NCBI RefSeq assembly: GCF_008329715.1 | Contig: NZ_VTSR01000006.1 | Location: 186,001-250,000, forward strand | Source: Gimesia chilikensis | GTDB taxonomy: Bacteria; Planctomycetota; Planctomycetia; Planctomycetales; Planctomycetaceae | DNA: 64,000 nucleotides | Reading direction: 5' to 3' | In this document: one piece after another, positions 54,004 through 62,800 of the stretch | Layout: every line of letters starts with the position of its first letter | Position numbering within the stretch: the first letter of the stretch is position 1 | Notes under the pieces: generated by a model | Told to the model about the DNA's origin: nothing | Seen by the model: only the letters and a program-made list of their open reading frames with translations | Database searches by the model: none | Position numbers and translations under genes: made by a program

Positions 54004-54400
54004 TGTTCCCTTCCGTGATTCGTGGAACCTGTTTTTTTAAGAGGAATCTACCTTGTTAACGGTGAGAAATCGTAAGTTCAGACGTCTAGAAGATAATGGT
54101 TCTGCGCGGTACGTTCGTCAAAACCTGAATCAACGGCTGCTTTTCGGTCGATCTTTTTTATCTTTTACTTGACATACGTAGTTTTGCTGCTGCACAATCG
54201 GTGGTAACTTTGCCCATTTTAACACTTAATCGTCGGTGTTGGCTTGGGAAAACATGTGATGGGAAGCGGGCCCAGGCTCAGCCATCAGGAATAACGGAAA
54301 CACTTAATTCGTTTTGCAACAAAGAGTTAAGCAACCTCTTCAAGATAAGCGACTCGCTGAAAACAGCTGACCTGTTTTGGCATGATATGGAAAGATGCAA
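54004..54400. other. Intergenic region between the two giant protein genes
   Basis: About 397 AT-rich bases. It holds short open frames without any recognisable product. No clear terminator for the first giant gene seen. Separate promoters are possible but not identified. Confidence 0.45.
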
Positions 54401-57400
54401 ATGATGTTTATGAGAACTAAACGTCGTCACCAGCCTGGTCGAATTGGTTCATTTCTTCAACGTTTACGTAGAGGTCGTGCTCGACGTTTGAAGAATCTAC
54501 GACTGAACGCAACAGTCCACTCCTATTCGACCGTAGAAAATCTGGAAGACAGAACACTCCTGTCGGCTGTTAATTCACTCATCGATCCTAACGTCTATGA
54601 TTCGCCCGCCGATTTCAATCCTGATGACTACGGTACTGGAATCAGCAACTCACCCAACCGGGGTTTAACCAACCAGACACAGTCGCAACAGCGATCACAG
54701 GCCACCGTTTCTGAAGAAGACAAGCAGAAACACGAGAATGACCTGGGCCAGGTAGACTCCCCCAGCAATCCCTCTCAGTTTTCTGTCAATGAAGGCGAGA
54801 GTATCGGCACGACAGGGATCAATGATGATATTGGTTCAGCCCAGCTGATTTCTGGACTGGGAACAGGCATGGATGACGAGTTTGATGCTGACGTCACCGG
54901 CTACCTTTCCAACGCAACCGCAAGTACATTCCTGTTTCCCTTTGCCGAAGATGATGGTTCCATTACGCTGGCGAATGATCTGGGAATCGTCTCCGGAGAA
55001 CAGGTGACAATTCAAAATGCCCAGTTGGGCAACGGGCCGCACGGTAGTGCGGGAACCGGAACGGGTGACTTCGACTTCTACCTGGTCAGTGGCGTCCAGG
55101 CAGGGGAACGAATCTCGGTCTCTGTTCGTGACTCCACTCAGTTCTTCAACCTGGACCCGATCGTCGCGATCTACTCCAGTTCGGGATTCCAGGTTGCATA
55201 TGATGACGATGGTGGTACATCCTTAGACAGTTTGCTGGAATACACGGCAACACTCGATGGTGATTACTACATCATGGTCTCCAGTTTCTACACCGGTACT
55301 CCGAATGATCCATTCGATGAAACCAGTGGAAATGGTGCAGGAACCAACGCGCGGGCCGAAGGGGCTTACGACCTCACAGTCGGCCTGAACGTACAGGATG
55401 TGGATTACTATGCCGTTGAACTGGAAGCAGGCGACATTCTGGGAGCAAATGTGACAGGCGCAGGCCAGACGCTTGCCATGTATGGCCCCAGCGGCGGTTT
55501 GATTCAGCAGTCGTCTTTCTACCTGTCAGACATTTACCCAGCCAACACACCACTGCCCGGTGATGGTAACGCTGCAGCTTCCTTTGTTGCTCCAGTTGCC
55601 GGAACTTATTACGTGGGAGTAACGGGAGATGTCGGACTCTATGACCTCCAGTTACGCGTTTTCCGTCCCGAACTGGAAACCCAGATGGTGGGTGCCATCC
55701 AGACGCTGTACATCGACTTTGATGGGGCAGACGTTGATCCTTCCATCTTTGACAGCTTCCAGACTTCACGCACTGCCACCATGTCCCCCTTGAGCTCCTT
55801 CCTGGGTAACTGGGGGTTGACAGCTGCCGATGAAGAGGCCGTCATCCGGGCCATTCTGGCAACCGTTGAAGAAAACTTTGCCGATCTGGGACTGGCCAAC
55901 AACGGTGATTTCGCCACGACCATGAATCCCGGTGATTACGGTATTCAGATTTTGAACAGTTTCGATAATCCAGGTCTCGACGAAACCAACACCCCGAACC
56001 TCAGCCGCGTGATTGTCGGGGGAACGATTAACGAACTGGGCATCGGTACCATCGGTATCGCTGAGTCGATCGATGTTGGTAACTTTGACACTACTGAATC
56101 GGCTGTGGTGCTCCTGGACCTGCTCAGCAGCACCAACGCGGCAGATCCCAACTCGTTGAACAATATCGTCCGCAACTTCGGTTCCAGCATGATCGATCTG
56201 ATCGGAGTCGCTGTCGGAAATATCGTGACTCATGAAGCCGGCCACTTCTTTGGTCTGTGGCACACCTTGAATTTTGTTGCTCCGTCACAAATCATCGACC
56301 AGGGTGGCAATCTCGCTAACACAATTGGACTTGGCAACGACAATATCTTCGGCACTGGTGACGATATCGATGTCGATTTCAATGTCGGTCCGCTGAATGA
56401 TTTCCTGGGAACCCAGGACAGCCCCAACACACTGGCCTTTGGCCTGTCTACAGGAGCGTTCTACGGTATTGATTACGGCGATGCTCCTGCCCCCTACCCC
56501 ACACTGGAAGCAGACGATGGTGCTCGCCATGACCTCGCAGGCGGCTTAACACTGGGAGCATCAATCGATTTCGAAGCTGATGGACTTCCCAGCCTGGATG
56601 CTTCCGGTGACGGTGCAGACGATGATGGCGTGGTCTTCCTCGATCCCAATGGAAATATCACCAACGGTATTTCCATCAGCGATAACATTGCTACTGTCGA
56701 AGTAACCGTCAATGGCGCTGGTTACCTCCAGGGCTGGATCGACTTCAATGGAAACGGTGCCTGGGAAGCCAGCGAACAGATCTTCACAGATGAGTTCCTC
56801 ACCGCAGGTACACACCAGTTGTCCTTCAGTGTCCCTCAGGGAGTGGGCGATTTCGTGATCGGCGAAACATTCGCACGCTTCCGCTTCAGTACACAGACTG
56901 GACTGGGTGTAACCGGTTATGCTCCTGATGGGGAAGTTGAAGACTACCGACTCGAACTGACGGCTTCCCGTTACGGAACGATCGTCTTTGATAACGCTAC
57001 CTACGACTCAGGTGATCTGATCACAATTACTGTCACCGATGGCGATCTGCTGGGAGCAGGTACAGTCGATGTGACTGTGACATCATCCGGCGGTGACCAG
57101 GAAACCGTCACTTTGACAGAAGTCGGTTTCGGAACCTTCACAGGCACGATCAACTCTTCACCGGGCACACTGGTTGTCGGTGATGGCATTCTGCAGGTCG
57201 TCTTTGGGGAAACAATCACCGCGGCCTATGCTGACGCTGACACCGGAGAAGGTCAACCGGGTAACTACCTGGGTGACTTCGTCAACACCAACCTGAACAG
57301 TCCGCGTGACCTGGTATTCGGACCCGATGGCGATCTCTACGTCAGTAACGGCTTTGAAGGCTCTGACGGTTCTGATCACACAGTCGAGCGGTTCGATGGT

Positions 57401-59359
57401 CAGACAGGTGCCTCTCTGGGCTCCTTCGTGATCCCCGGCTCGGGTGGCATCGACGTTCCCAACGGCCTGGTATTCGGACCCGATGGAAACCTGTATGTCG
57501 CCAGTTCAGATACAGGACAGATTCTGCGATACGACGGCCAGACCGGTTCGATTATCGGCTCAGGTGTCTTCGCTTCCGGTGGTGGACTGGTTCAACCCCG
57601 CTTCATTACCTTCGGTCCTGGTACCACGCCTGGTATCCCCGACCTCTATGTTGCGGACACAGGCTTCCTGCGTGATCGAATTTTACGCTATGACGGTCTG
57701 ACGGGCGCATTCATCGAAGAATATGTTGCCCGTAGTGAAGGTGGCATGGGCAAACCCTACGGCATGGCCTTCGACAGTAGCGGAAATCTGTATGTCGCCA
57801 GCTTCAATACCAATGAGATCCTGAAGTTCGATTCCAATGGTGATCCAGTTCCTGGCGGCCCATTCATTGCTGCTGGAACAGGTGGTCTCGCCAATCCACG
57901 CGGGATTACAATCGGTCCGGACGGACTCCTGTATGTCGCCAATGGTGCCACCGAAAGTATTCTGCGATTTGATCCCAACACGGGTGCATTCGTTGATAAC
58001 TACACCTTCAACGCCACCATCCAGTTGCCCTACGGTCTTACCTTCGGTCCGGATGACAACCTGTATGTTGTTGACACTGACCTGGGTAGAGTCCTGAAAT
58101 TTGCAGGTCCCTTCGGTACCTCAACAGCCCGTGTGATTACAGACACGGCTCTGATTGTTGCCAGCAACGGCGTTGATTACGGTGATGCTCCTGCATCATT
58201 CCCGGTTCTCGATGCCGAAAATGGTGCCAAGCATGCAATCAATAACTACACGAACCTCTATCTCGGTGCAGGCGTCACTGCCGAAGCCGATGGACAGGAA
58301 TCCGCGACAGCGAGCCTGGACACTGATGACGGCATCCTGCTCAACCCGATTATCGCCGGTGACACTTCCACAACAATCACCATCATCTCGTCTGGAACAG
58401 GCTTTATGGATGCCTGGATCGACTTCAATGGTGATGGCGACTGGAACGATCCCGGTGAGCAGATTCTCTCCAGCCAGGCTGTGGTTGCCGGTGCTAATTC
58501 TGTTTCCATTGCAGTCCCTCTGGGTGTGACTGTCGGTGAAGTTGCAGCCCGCTTCCGCTTAAGTTCGGCTGGTGGATTATCTACAACTGGTGCTGCAGCA
58601 GACGGGGAAGTCGAAGACTACCTGGTCACTGTTGTGCCGCAAGGTTTCACCGGTCTGCTGCCCGATCCGAACCGACCTGGCAAATCAGCCCTGTTCATCA
58701 CCGGGACACAGGCGAATGACATCATTCTGCTCTCGCAGACCTACCAGACCAATATCGTTCAGGTTCGCCTGAATGGCGTCAACCTGGGTGAGTTCGCTCC
58801 TACGGGTGGCGTTTATGTCTGGGGCCTGGGCGGAGATGACCAGATTATCGCCGACGACACCTTCTACAACCGCGAATCAATGTTCTTCGGCGGACTGGGT
58901 AACGACTACCTCGTCGGCGGCTGGGGCAACGACGTCCTGGTCGGAGGTGCAGGTAACGATACCATTGAAGGTGGCCCTGACGGCTTTGACATTCTGATTG
59001 GTGGTCTTGGTTCTGACTTTGTCCGTGGACATAACGAAGCTCTCTACACCGACTATGGTCAGAATGGTGACATCCTGATTGGTGGAGCAACGGTCTATGA
59101 CAACGGCCTGGCACAGCTGTTTGCGATCTATCAGGAATGGATCTCTGCCGATCCATTTGGCGACCGGGTTGCCAGCATCAGTACTCGCGTTGATAACGCA
59201 TCCCTGGGCGTAAATAACGTTCGCCTGGATGATACGACTGTCTTTGACGACGGCGAACTGGACCAGCTCTACGGTGCCGTGGCCCGTGGTGATGACTGGT
59301 TCCTGCTTGATCTCGGTTACGATATCAACAACGCCGGTGCTCACGATGTCCGGCAGTAA
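54401..59359 (+). CDS. Giant secreted multidomain protein: PPC, metzincin motif, GEVED, NHL repeats, RTX
   Basis: About 1652 residues. The N-terminus is basic, followed by [10 protein letters not shown] (about 46-55), the same sorting motif as the previous gene. Then two PPC-like (pre-peptidase) beta domains at about 220-315 and 333-420. A zinc-protease motif [11 protein letters not shown] (611-621) follows, then a GEVED domain (about 690-855) with [11 protein letters not shown] and [10 protein letters not shown]. Next are a beta domain (about 856-940), six or so NHL-propeller repeats (about 955-1237), a second GEVED (about 1258-1412) and RTX-like Ca nonapeptides ([15 protein letters not shown], about 1500-1550). 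I prefer the ATG at 54401 or 54404, because GGAAAG lies 6-9 bases before; ATG 54395 is too close to it. Probably an exported adhesin or protease. Confidence 0.85.
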   Translation: MMFMRTKRRHQPGRIGSFLQRLRRGRARRLKNLRLNATVHSYSTVENLEDRTLLSAVNSLIDPNVYDSPADFNPDDYGTGISNSPNRGLTNQTQSQQRSQATVSEEDKQKHENDLGQVDSPSNPSQFSVNEGESIGTTGINDDIGSAQLISGLGTGMDDEFDADVTGYLSNATASTFLFPFAEDDGSITLANDLGIVSGEQVTIQNAQLGNGPHGSAGTGTGDFDFYLVSGVQAGERISVSVRDSTQFFNLDPIVAIYSSSGFQVAYDDDGGTSLDSLLEYTATLDGDYYIMVSSFYTGTPNDPFDETSGNGAGTNARAEGAYDLTVGLNVQDVDYYAVELEAGDILGANVTGAGQTLAMYGPSGGLIQQSSFYLSDIYPANTPLPGDGNAAASFVAPVAGTYYVGVTGDVGLYDLQLRVFRPELETQMVGAIQTLYIDFDGADVDPSIFDSFQTSRTATMSPLSSFLGNWGLTAADEEAVIRAILATVEENFADLGLANNGDFATTMNPGDYGIQILNSFDNPGLDETNTPNLSRVIVGGTINELGIGTIGIAESIDVGNFDTTESAVVLLDLLSSTNAADPNSLNNIVRNFGSSMIDLIGVAVGNIVTHEAGHFFGLWHTLNFVAPSQIIDQGGNLANTIGLGNDNIFGTGDDIDVDFNVGPLNDFLGTQDSPNTLAFGLSTGAFYGIDYGDAPAPYPTLEADDGARHDLAGGLTLGASIDFEADGLPSLDASGDGADDDGVVFLDPNGNITNGISISDNIATVEVTVNGAGYLQGWIDFNGNGAWEASEQIFTDEFLTAGTHQLSFSVPQGVGDFVIGETFARFRFSTQTGLGVTGYAPDGEVEDYRLELTASRYGTIVFDNATYDSGDLITITVTDGDLLGAGTVDVTVTSSGGDQETVTLTEVGFGTFTGTINSSPGTLVVGDGILQVVFGETITAAYADADTGEGQPGNYLGDFVNTNLNSPRDLVFGPDGDLYVSNGFEGSDGSDHTVERFDGQTGASLGSFVIPGSGGIDVPNGLVFGPDGNLYVASSDTGQILRYDGQTGSIIGSGVFASGGGLVQPRFITFGPGTTPGIPDLYVADTGFLRDRILRYDGLTGAFIEEYVARSEGGMGKPYGMAFDSSGNLYVASFNTNEILKFDSNGDPVPGGPFIAAGTGGLANPRGITIGPDGLLYVANGATESILRFDPNTGAFVDNYTFNATIQLPYGLTFGPDDNLYVVDTDLGRVLKFAGPFGTSTARVITDTALIVASNGVDYGDAPASFPVLDAENGAKHAINNYTNLYLGAGVTAEADGQESATASLDTDDGILLNPIIAGDTSTTITIISSGTGFMDAWIDFNGDGDWNDPGEQILSSQAVVAGANSVSIAVPLGVTVGEVAARFRLSSAGGLSTTGAAADGEVEDYLVTVVPQGFTGLLPDPNRPGKSALFITGTQANDIILLSQTYQTNIVQVRLNGVNLGEFAPTGGVYVWGLGGDDQIIADDTFYNRESMFFGGLGNDYLVGGWGNDVLVGGAGNDTIEGGPDGFDILIGGLGSDFVRGHNEALYTDYGQNGDILIGGATVYDNGLAQLFAIYQEWISADPFGDRVASISTRVDNASLGVNNVRLDDTTVFDDGELDQLYGAVARGDDWFLLDLGYDINNAGAHDVRQ
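57289..58113 (+). repeat. Tandem NHL-type coding repeats
   Basis: Within the second giant gene. Units of roughly 130-160 bases encode [13 protein letters not shown]-type blades. The stretch CTGGTATTCGGACCCGATGG occurs exactly at about 57309 and 57468. Six or so units, probably a beta-propeller. Confidence 0.75.
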
Positions 59360-59381
59360 ACCAACTACCCCACGTTAACCG

Positions 59382-59422
59382 CACAGCCCCTGAGAAATTC
59401 ATTTTTCAGGGGCTGTGTTTTA
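59382..59422. terminator. Intrinsic terminator between giant protein gene and dus
   Basis: Perfect 12-bp stem (59382-59393 with 59406-59417) with a 12-base loop, followed by TTTTATT on the plus strand. It ends transcription of the giant-protein gene; the converging dus gene ends 20 bases farther on. Confidence 0.88.
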
Positions 59423-59441
59423 TTAATTCTGACAGTTTGAT

Positions 59442-60512
59442 CTACCAGCGTTCTACCGGACCGTTGGGGGTTTTGACCAAAGCGGTGGGAACAGAGGACT
59501 CGCGTTCTCCGTGACGCGCACGGATCTGATTGACAATCTCCTGAAACTCATCCGCAGATTCCAGTCGACGCAGACGGTCTTCCAGATCTTCCGGAATTCC
59601 GAGGCGGGCACCATACCAGGCGGCAAACTTCCGTATCAGCTGGCAGCCATAGTTGTCATAATGATCGATCATCAGACGGAAATGATGCTCGAGGAATGCG
59701 ATCTGTTCCTCACGGTTCGGTTCTTCGACAGGCTGATCTCCTTTGAGTGTCATCTCAATCTTGCGAAAGATCCAGGGATCCATCATCGCACCCCGGCCAA
59801 TTGAGACGGCTTCACAACCCGTTTCTTCACGCATACGGAAAGCATCTTCGACCGTACAGACATCTCCGTTGCCAATCACCGGAATCTCCTGTACCGCTTC
59901 CACCGTCTGTCGGATGCCCTCCAGATCGACACTGCCGCCAAATCCCTGATTACGGGTCCGCCCATGAATCGTAATCGCAGCGACGCCCGCCTGCTCAAAT
60001 TCCCTCGCCAGTAACGGCGCGGTGATCGAATCCCGGTCCCAGCCCAGCCGCATCTTAACGGTAACTGGCAGCGAAACCGCATCGACGACGTCCGCCACCA
60101 TCTGACAGGCTTTTTCCGGGGAGCACATGATCCGTGCCCCACCGCCACTGCCGTTGATTTTCGCCATGGGACAGCCCATATTCAGGTCAACGGCTTCATA
60201 GCCGGCTGTTTCCAGCCAGCGGGCGGCTTTGACGAGTTCTTCAGTCACTCCACCAAAGATCTGTACTGTTAAAGGACGATCAGCTGAGGATGTTTTGAGT
60301 AGAGTCTTAGATTTCCGGCTGCCAGCGAGCAGATGCGAAGCCAGCACGAGATCGGTCGTACATAGTCCTACACCTCCGAGACGACGTAAAGCGACACGAA
60401 AGGCGTGCTGTGTATATCCGGCCAGAGGCGAGAGAAAATAGCGGGAACTCAGCGTACGATTACCGATCCGGATTTTGGGAGATTCGACAGTACTCCACTT
60501 GATCAGAGACAT
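59442..60512 (-). CDS. dus: tRNA-dihydrouridine synthase (Dus family)
   Basis: FMN enzyme that reduces uridines in tRNA D-loops. 356 residues, slightly longer than the usual 320-340. FLSPLAGYTQHAFR gives the N-terminal FMN site. DLNMGCPMAKINGSGGGARIM contains the catalytic Cys (about 117), KMRLGW and VIGNGDVCTVEDAF follow, and MDPWIFRKIE lies near the end of the barrel. The helical C-terminal domain has QLIRKFAAWYG. Closest by eye to the DusB-type group; the target uridines cannot be assigned. Start is the ATG at 60512. The Maf-like gene begins upstream, separated by 29 bases from its stop, so they may be one unit. Confidence 0.92.
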   Translation of the reverse strand: MSLIKWSTVESPKIRIGNRTLSSRYFLSPLAGYTQHAFRVALRRLGGVGLCTTDLVLASHLLAGSRKSKTLLKTSSADRPLTVQIFGGVTEELVKAARWLETAGYEAVDLNMGCPMAKINGSGGGARIMCSPEKACQMVADVVDAVSLPVTVKMRLGWDRDSITAPLLAREFEQAGVAAITIHGRTRNQGFGGSVDLEGIRQTVEAVQEIPVIGNGDVCTVEDAFRMREETGCEAVSIGRGAMMDPWIFRKIEMTLKGDQPVEEPNREEQIAFLEHHFRLMIDHYDNYGCQLIRKFAAWYGARLGIPEDLEDRLRRLESADEFQEIVNQIRARHGERESSVPTALVKTPNGPVERW

Positions 60513-60541
60513 AAGATTTGACGTTTTCTTTCCAATGCGTT

Positions 60542-61168
60542 TCAGCGGACTAACGGCAACAGGTTTTCCAGAGGCAATCCTACTACATTGGTCAGGCTGC
60601 CTTCAATTCGCTTTACAAAGATACTGCCTGCCCCCTGAACCGCGTAGCCCCCTGCCTTACCTCGGGATTCTCCCGTTGAAAGGTACCAGTCCAGATGCTT
60701 GAGTACATACGCACGCTCGTGAAACGTAACCAGCGTCTCACAAAATTCGCTCTGGATGCCTGTAGAGGAACGTATACAAAGCCCGGTAATCACCCGATGC
60801 GTCTTGCCTGCAAAATCGTTTACAAACCAGTCCCGTACTGCCTGCTCCCAGCCGGAACCGGTTGGGGGCTGGCCCAGAACTACAAAATGCCCCGGTTGTC
60901 GCTCTGCAATAACAATGGTATCCGAAGTTAACAATAGAACCTGACGCAGGTCCCCGTTGCACGACTGTGCGAACACGTCTTCATTCTTATCCAGGCAGAT
61001 CTCAGCCAGCCGTTCTTTAATCGAAGCCAGGTCGTGCAGTCCTTCAAACCCCGCCTCCTCAGGATTGAGCGGAGGGACCACTTCGATCGCCGCCTCAGGC
61101 ACCAGTTGCATCAGCAGCTCTCTGCGTCGAGGAGAACGGGAGCCCAAAATCCATTTCTGAAATTGCAT
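60542..61168 (-). CDS. Maf family nucleotide pyrophosphatase
   Basis: 208 residues. Maf/YhdE proteins hydrolyse non-canonical or canonical nucleoside triphosphates to monophosphates. N-terminal LGSRSPRRRELL matches the substrate-binding SxSPRR motif. LLTSDTIVIAERQP is the catalytic-Asp strand (usual form ADTVV), and KAGGYAVQGAGSIFVKRIEGS with NVVGLPLENL is the C-terminal family block. Start at the ATG at 61168, with GGCAGGA upstream; a longer frame is not needed. The zinc-ribbon gene ends 13 bases before the start, so the three minus-strand genes here may form a transcript. Confidence 0.85.
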   Translation of the reverse strand: MQFQKWILGSRSPRRRELLMQLVPEAAIEVVPPLNPEEAGFEGLHDLASIKERLAEICLDKNEDVFAQSCNGDLRQVLLLTSDTIVIAERQPGHFVVLGQPPTGSGWEQAVRDWFVNDFAGKTHRVITGLCIRSSTGIQSEFCETLVTFHERAYVLKHLDWYLSTGESRGKAGGYAVQGAGSIFVKRIEGSLTNVVGLPLENLLPLVR

Positions 61169-61181
61169 GTCCTGCCTGTCT

Positions 61182-61445
61182 TCAAATTCGAGACCAGAAA
61201 AACGCACTGATAATGGTTACAACGATGCCCAGAATTCCCAGCATCACCCACCAGGAAGGGCGATCGCTCAGCGGATGCGTGTTGGGTGTCAGATACTCAC
61301 CACAGATCGGACATGCAACGGCATCTTCATAGACGTCTGCGCCACAATTGCTGCACTCAATGGTCTCTGACTCCCACTCTTCCTCGTACCCATCATCGGG
61401 ACCATATTCGTCAGCATCGTATTCGGAATCCCAGTCATCATACAT
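61182..61445 (-). CDS. Small zinc-ribbon protein with a C-terminal membrane anchor
   Basis: 87 residues. Very acidic N-terminus (Asp/Glu/Tyr-rich, 1-30), a zinc-ribbon with Cys31-x2-Cys34 and Cys45-x2-Cys48, then a single membrane helix at about 66-84. Probably a tail-anchored cytoplasmic protein; function unknown. It is the first gene of the minus-strand run with the Maf-like gene and dus. Confidence 0.7.
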   Translation of the reverse strand: MYDDWDSEYDADEYGPDDGYEEEWESETIECSNCGADVYEDAVACPICGEYLTPNTHPLSDRPSWWVMLGILGIVVTIISAFFWSRI

Positions 61446-61794
61446 TTGAGTTTATCATCCTCTCAGCCTCCAACGATTGCAAATGACTATAATGTACAGT
61501 GCAATTTGACCTTTTATCTATTACTAACGGAATAGGGGCTGCAATACTCATTTTTTTGAGAATTAACAAAACTTATGCGTTGGATTGTGTGACTCAGTGG
61601 TATAGAAACACGGAAGTGTTATTTACTAACTGAAACCAGGCGAACTATGCCGTCTCTTTCAGTTCATGCATCGAACATTACTGATGCACCAGCCTGGATA
61701 AAGCTCGTCTGAGCCAAGCCTTCCCCAAGCACACCTCCGTGTGCACCCCGATTTGTTTTCATCATTTTATTATTCTAGCTACTGGAGACTCAAG
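61446..61794. other. Divergent promoter region, zinc-ribbon and DUF1559 genes
   Basis: About 350 AT-rich bases. TATAAT at about 61489 is on the plus strand, but I cannot match a -35 box. No gene recognised. Confidence 0.35.
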
Positions 61795-62700
61795 ATGCAG
61801 CCTCGCAGCATCCGTCCCGTCCGCCGGATGGGTTTTACCCTGATCGAACTTCTTGTCGTGATTGCCATCATTGCGATTCTGATCGCATTATTACTGCCAG
61901 CCGTCCAACAGGCGCGTGAAGCAGCCCGCCGCAGCACGTGTAAAAACAATGTCAAACAGCTGGGGCTTGCCTTCCATAATTACCATGAAACACATCGCAG
62001 CCTCCCTCCCGGTTGGGTTCAGCGATCTCTGTCGGCCTCCTGTCAGCCTTCAGCAACCAGTACAGGCAGCTGTCTGCCTGGTTGGGGCTGGAGCACCATG
62101 CTGCTGCCATTTCTCGACCAGGCAAACCTCTACAATGCACTGAATGTATCATCGGGCAACCTGAGTGTGGCTCCCACGGATCAGACGAAAACCAAAATTC
62201 CCCTGTTCCGCTGCCCCTCCGATGTCGGCAGTGATCTGAACGCAGATCGCGGCGGACACGCGACATCTAACTACAAAGGGATTTATGGCAGCCGGGGAAC
62301 CGGATCAATCAACACCAGCCCGCATAATGCCGCAGCCGGAAATGGTTCTTTCTGGTCCAACAGCAATACCAAAATTCGTGATATTACCGACGGCACGAGC
62401 AATACACTCCTGATTGGTGAAACTGCGCGGGGTCGCGTAGGGGCGAATACCTACAACGGCGGTATCTGGGTCGGTTACTATGACAACGGAAAAACAGCCT
62501 CCTGTGTCTGGAAAACGGAAAACCACCCCGGTTCGCTGATCAACGGTACGCTGGCGTGGGCTTTCAGCAGTCAGCACACTGGTGGGGCTCACTTCCTGCT
62601 GGCCGATGGCGGCGTCCGATTTATCAGTGAAAATATCGACGGCACAACTTATGAAAACCTCGGAAAAATCAGTGACGGAAACGTCATTGGAGAATTCTGA
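61795..62700 (+). CDS. DUF1559 prepilin-like secreted protein
   Basis: 301 residues. N-terminal prepilin signal: cleavage after Gly13, with GFTLIELLVVIAIIAILIALLLPAVQQAREAARR, and Glu at position +5 of the mature protein (Glu18). The DUF1559 body has CKNNVKQLGLAFHNYHETH, and the C-terminal block HTGGAHFLLADGGVRFISENID is the H-x9-DG family marker ('SMHTGGAHFLLCDGSV'-like). A very common planctomycete family, exported and probably assembled via a type II secretion or pseudopilus system. Function unknown. GGAGA lies 6 bases before the ATG. Solitary, followed by a terminator. Confidence 0.92.
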   Translation: MQPRSIRPVRRMGFTLIELLVVIAIIAILIALLLPAVQQAREAARRSTCKNNVKQLGLAFHNYHETHRSLPPGWVQRSLSASCQPSATSTGSCLPGWGWSTMLLPFLDQANLYNALNVSSGNLSVAPTDQTKTKIPLFRCPSDVGSDLNADRGGHATSNYKGIYGSRGTGSINTSPHNAAAGNGSFWSNSNTKIRDITDGTSNTLLIGETARGRVGANTYNGGIWVGYYDNGKTASCVWKTENHPGSLINGTLAWAFSSQHTGGAHFLLADGGVRFISENIDGTTYENLGKISDGNVIGEF

Positions 62701-62743
62701 TTTCAGTAATTGACTGATCCGTCAGGTTCACAGAAATAAATAA

Positions 62744-62782
62744 CAGAGCCCCGATACAAACATGCATCGGGGCTCTGTCTCA
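62744..62782. terminator. Intrinsic terminator of the DUF1559 gene
   Basis: Perfect 12-bp stem (62744-62755 with 62766-62777) with a 10-base loop, followed by TCTCATTT. The poor T-run makes it less clear than the others. It lies between converging genes. Confidence 0.7.
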
Positions 62783-62800
62783 TTTCAGGATCTCGCTTGT

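Noticed and set aside
57289-58113. Tandem repeats that could be taken for a CRISPR array
   Set aside because: Repeat units are inexact, in frame, 130-160 bases long and encode NHL blades; there are no short identical direct repeats with unique spacers or cas genes.
61482-61494. TATAAT-like sequence in the 61446-61794 region
   Set aside because: I could not find a -35 box at 16-18 bases on the plus strand, so I do not call a promoter.
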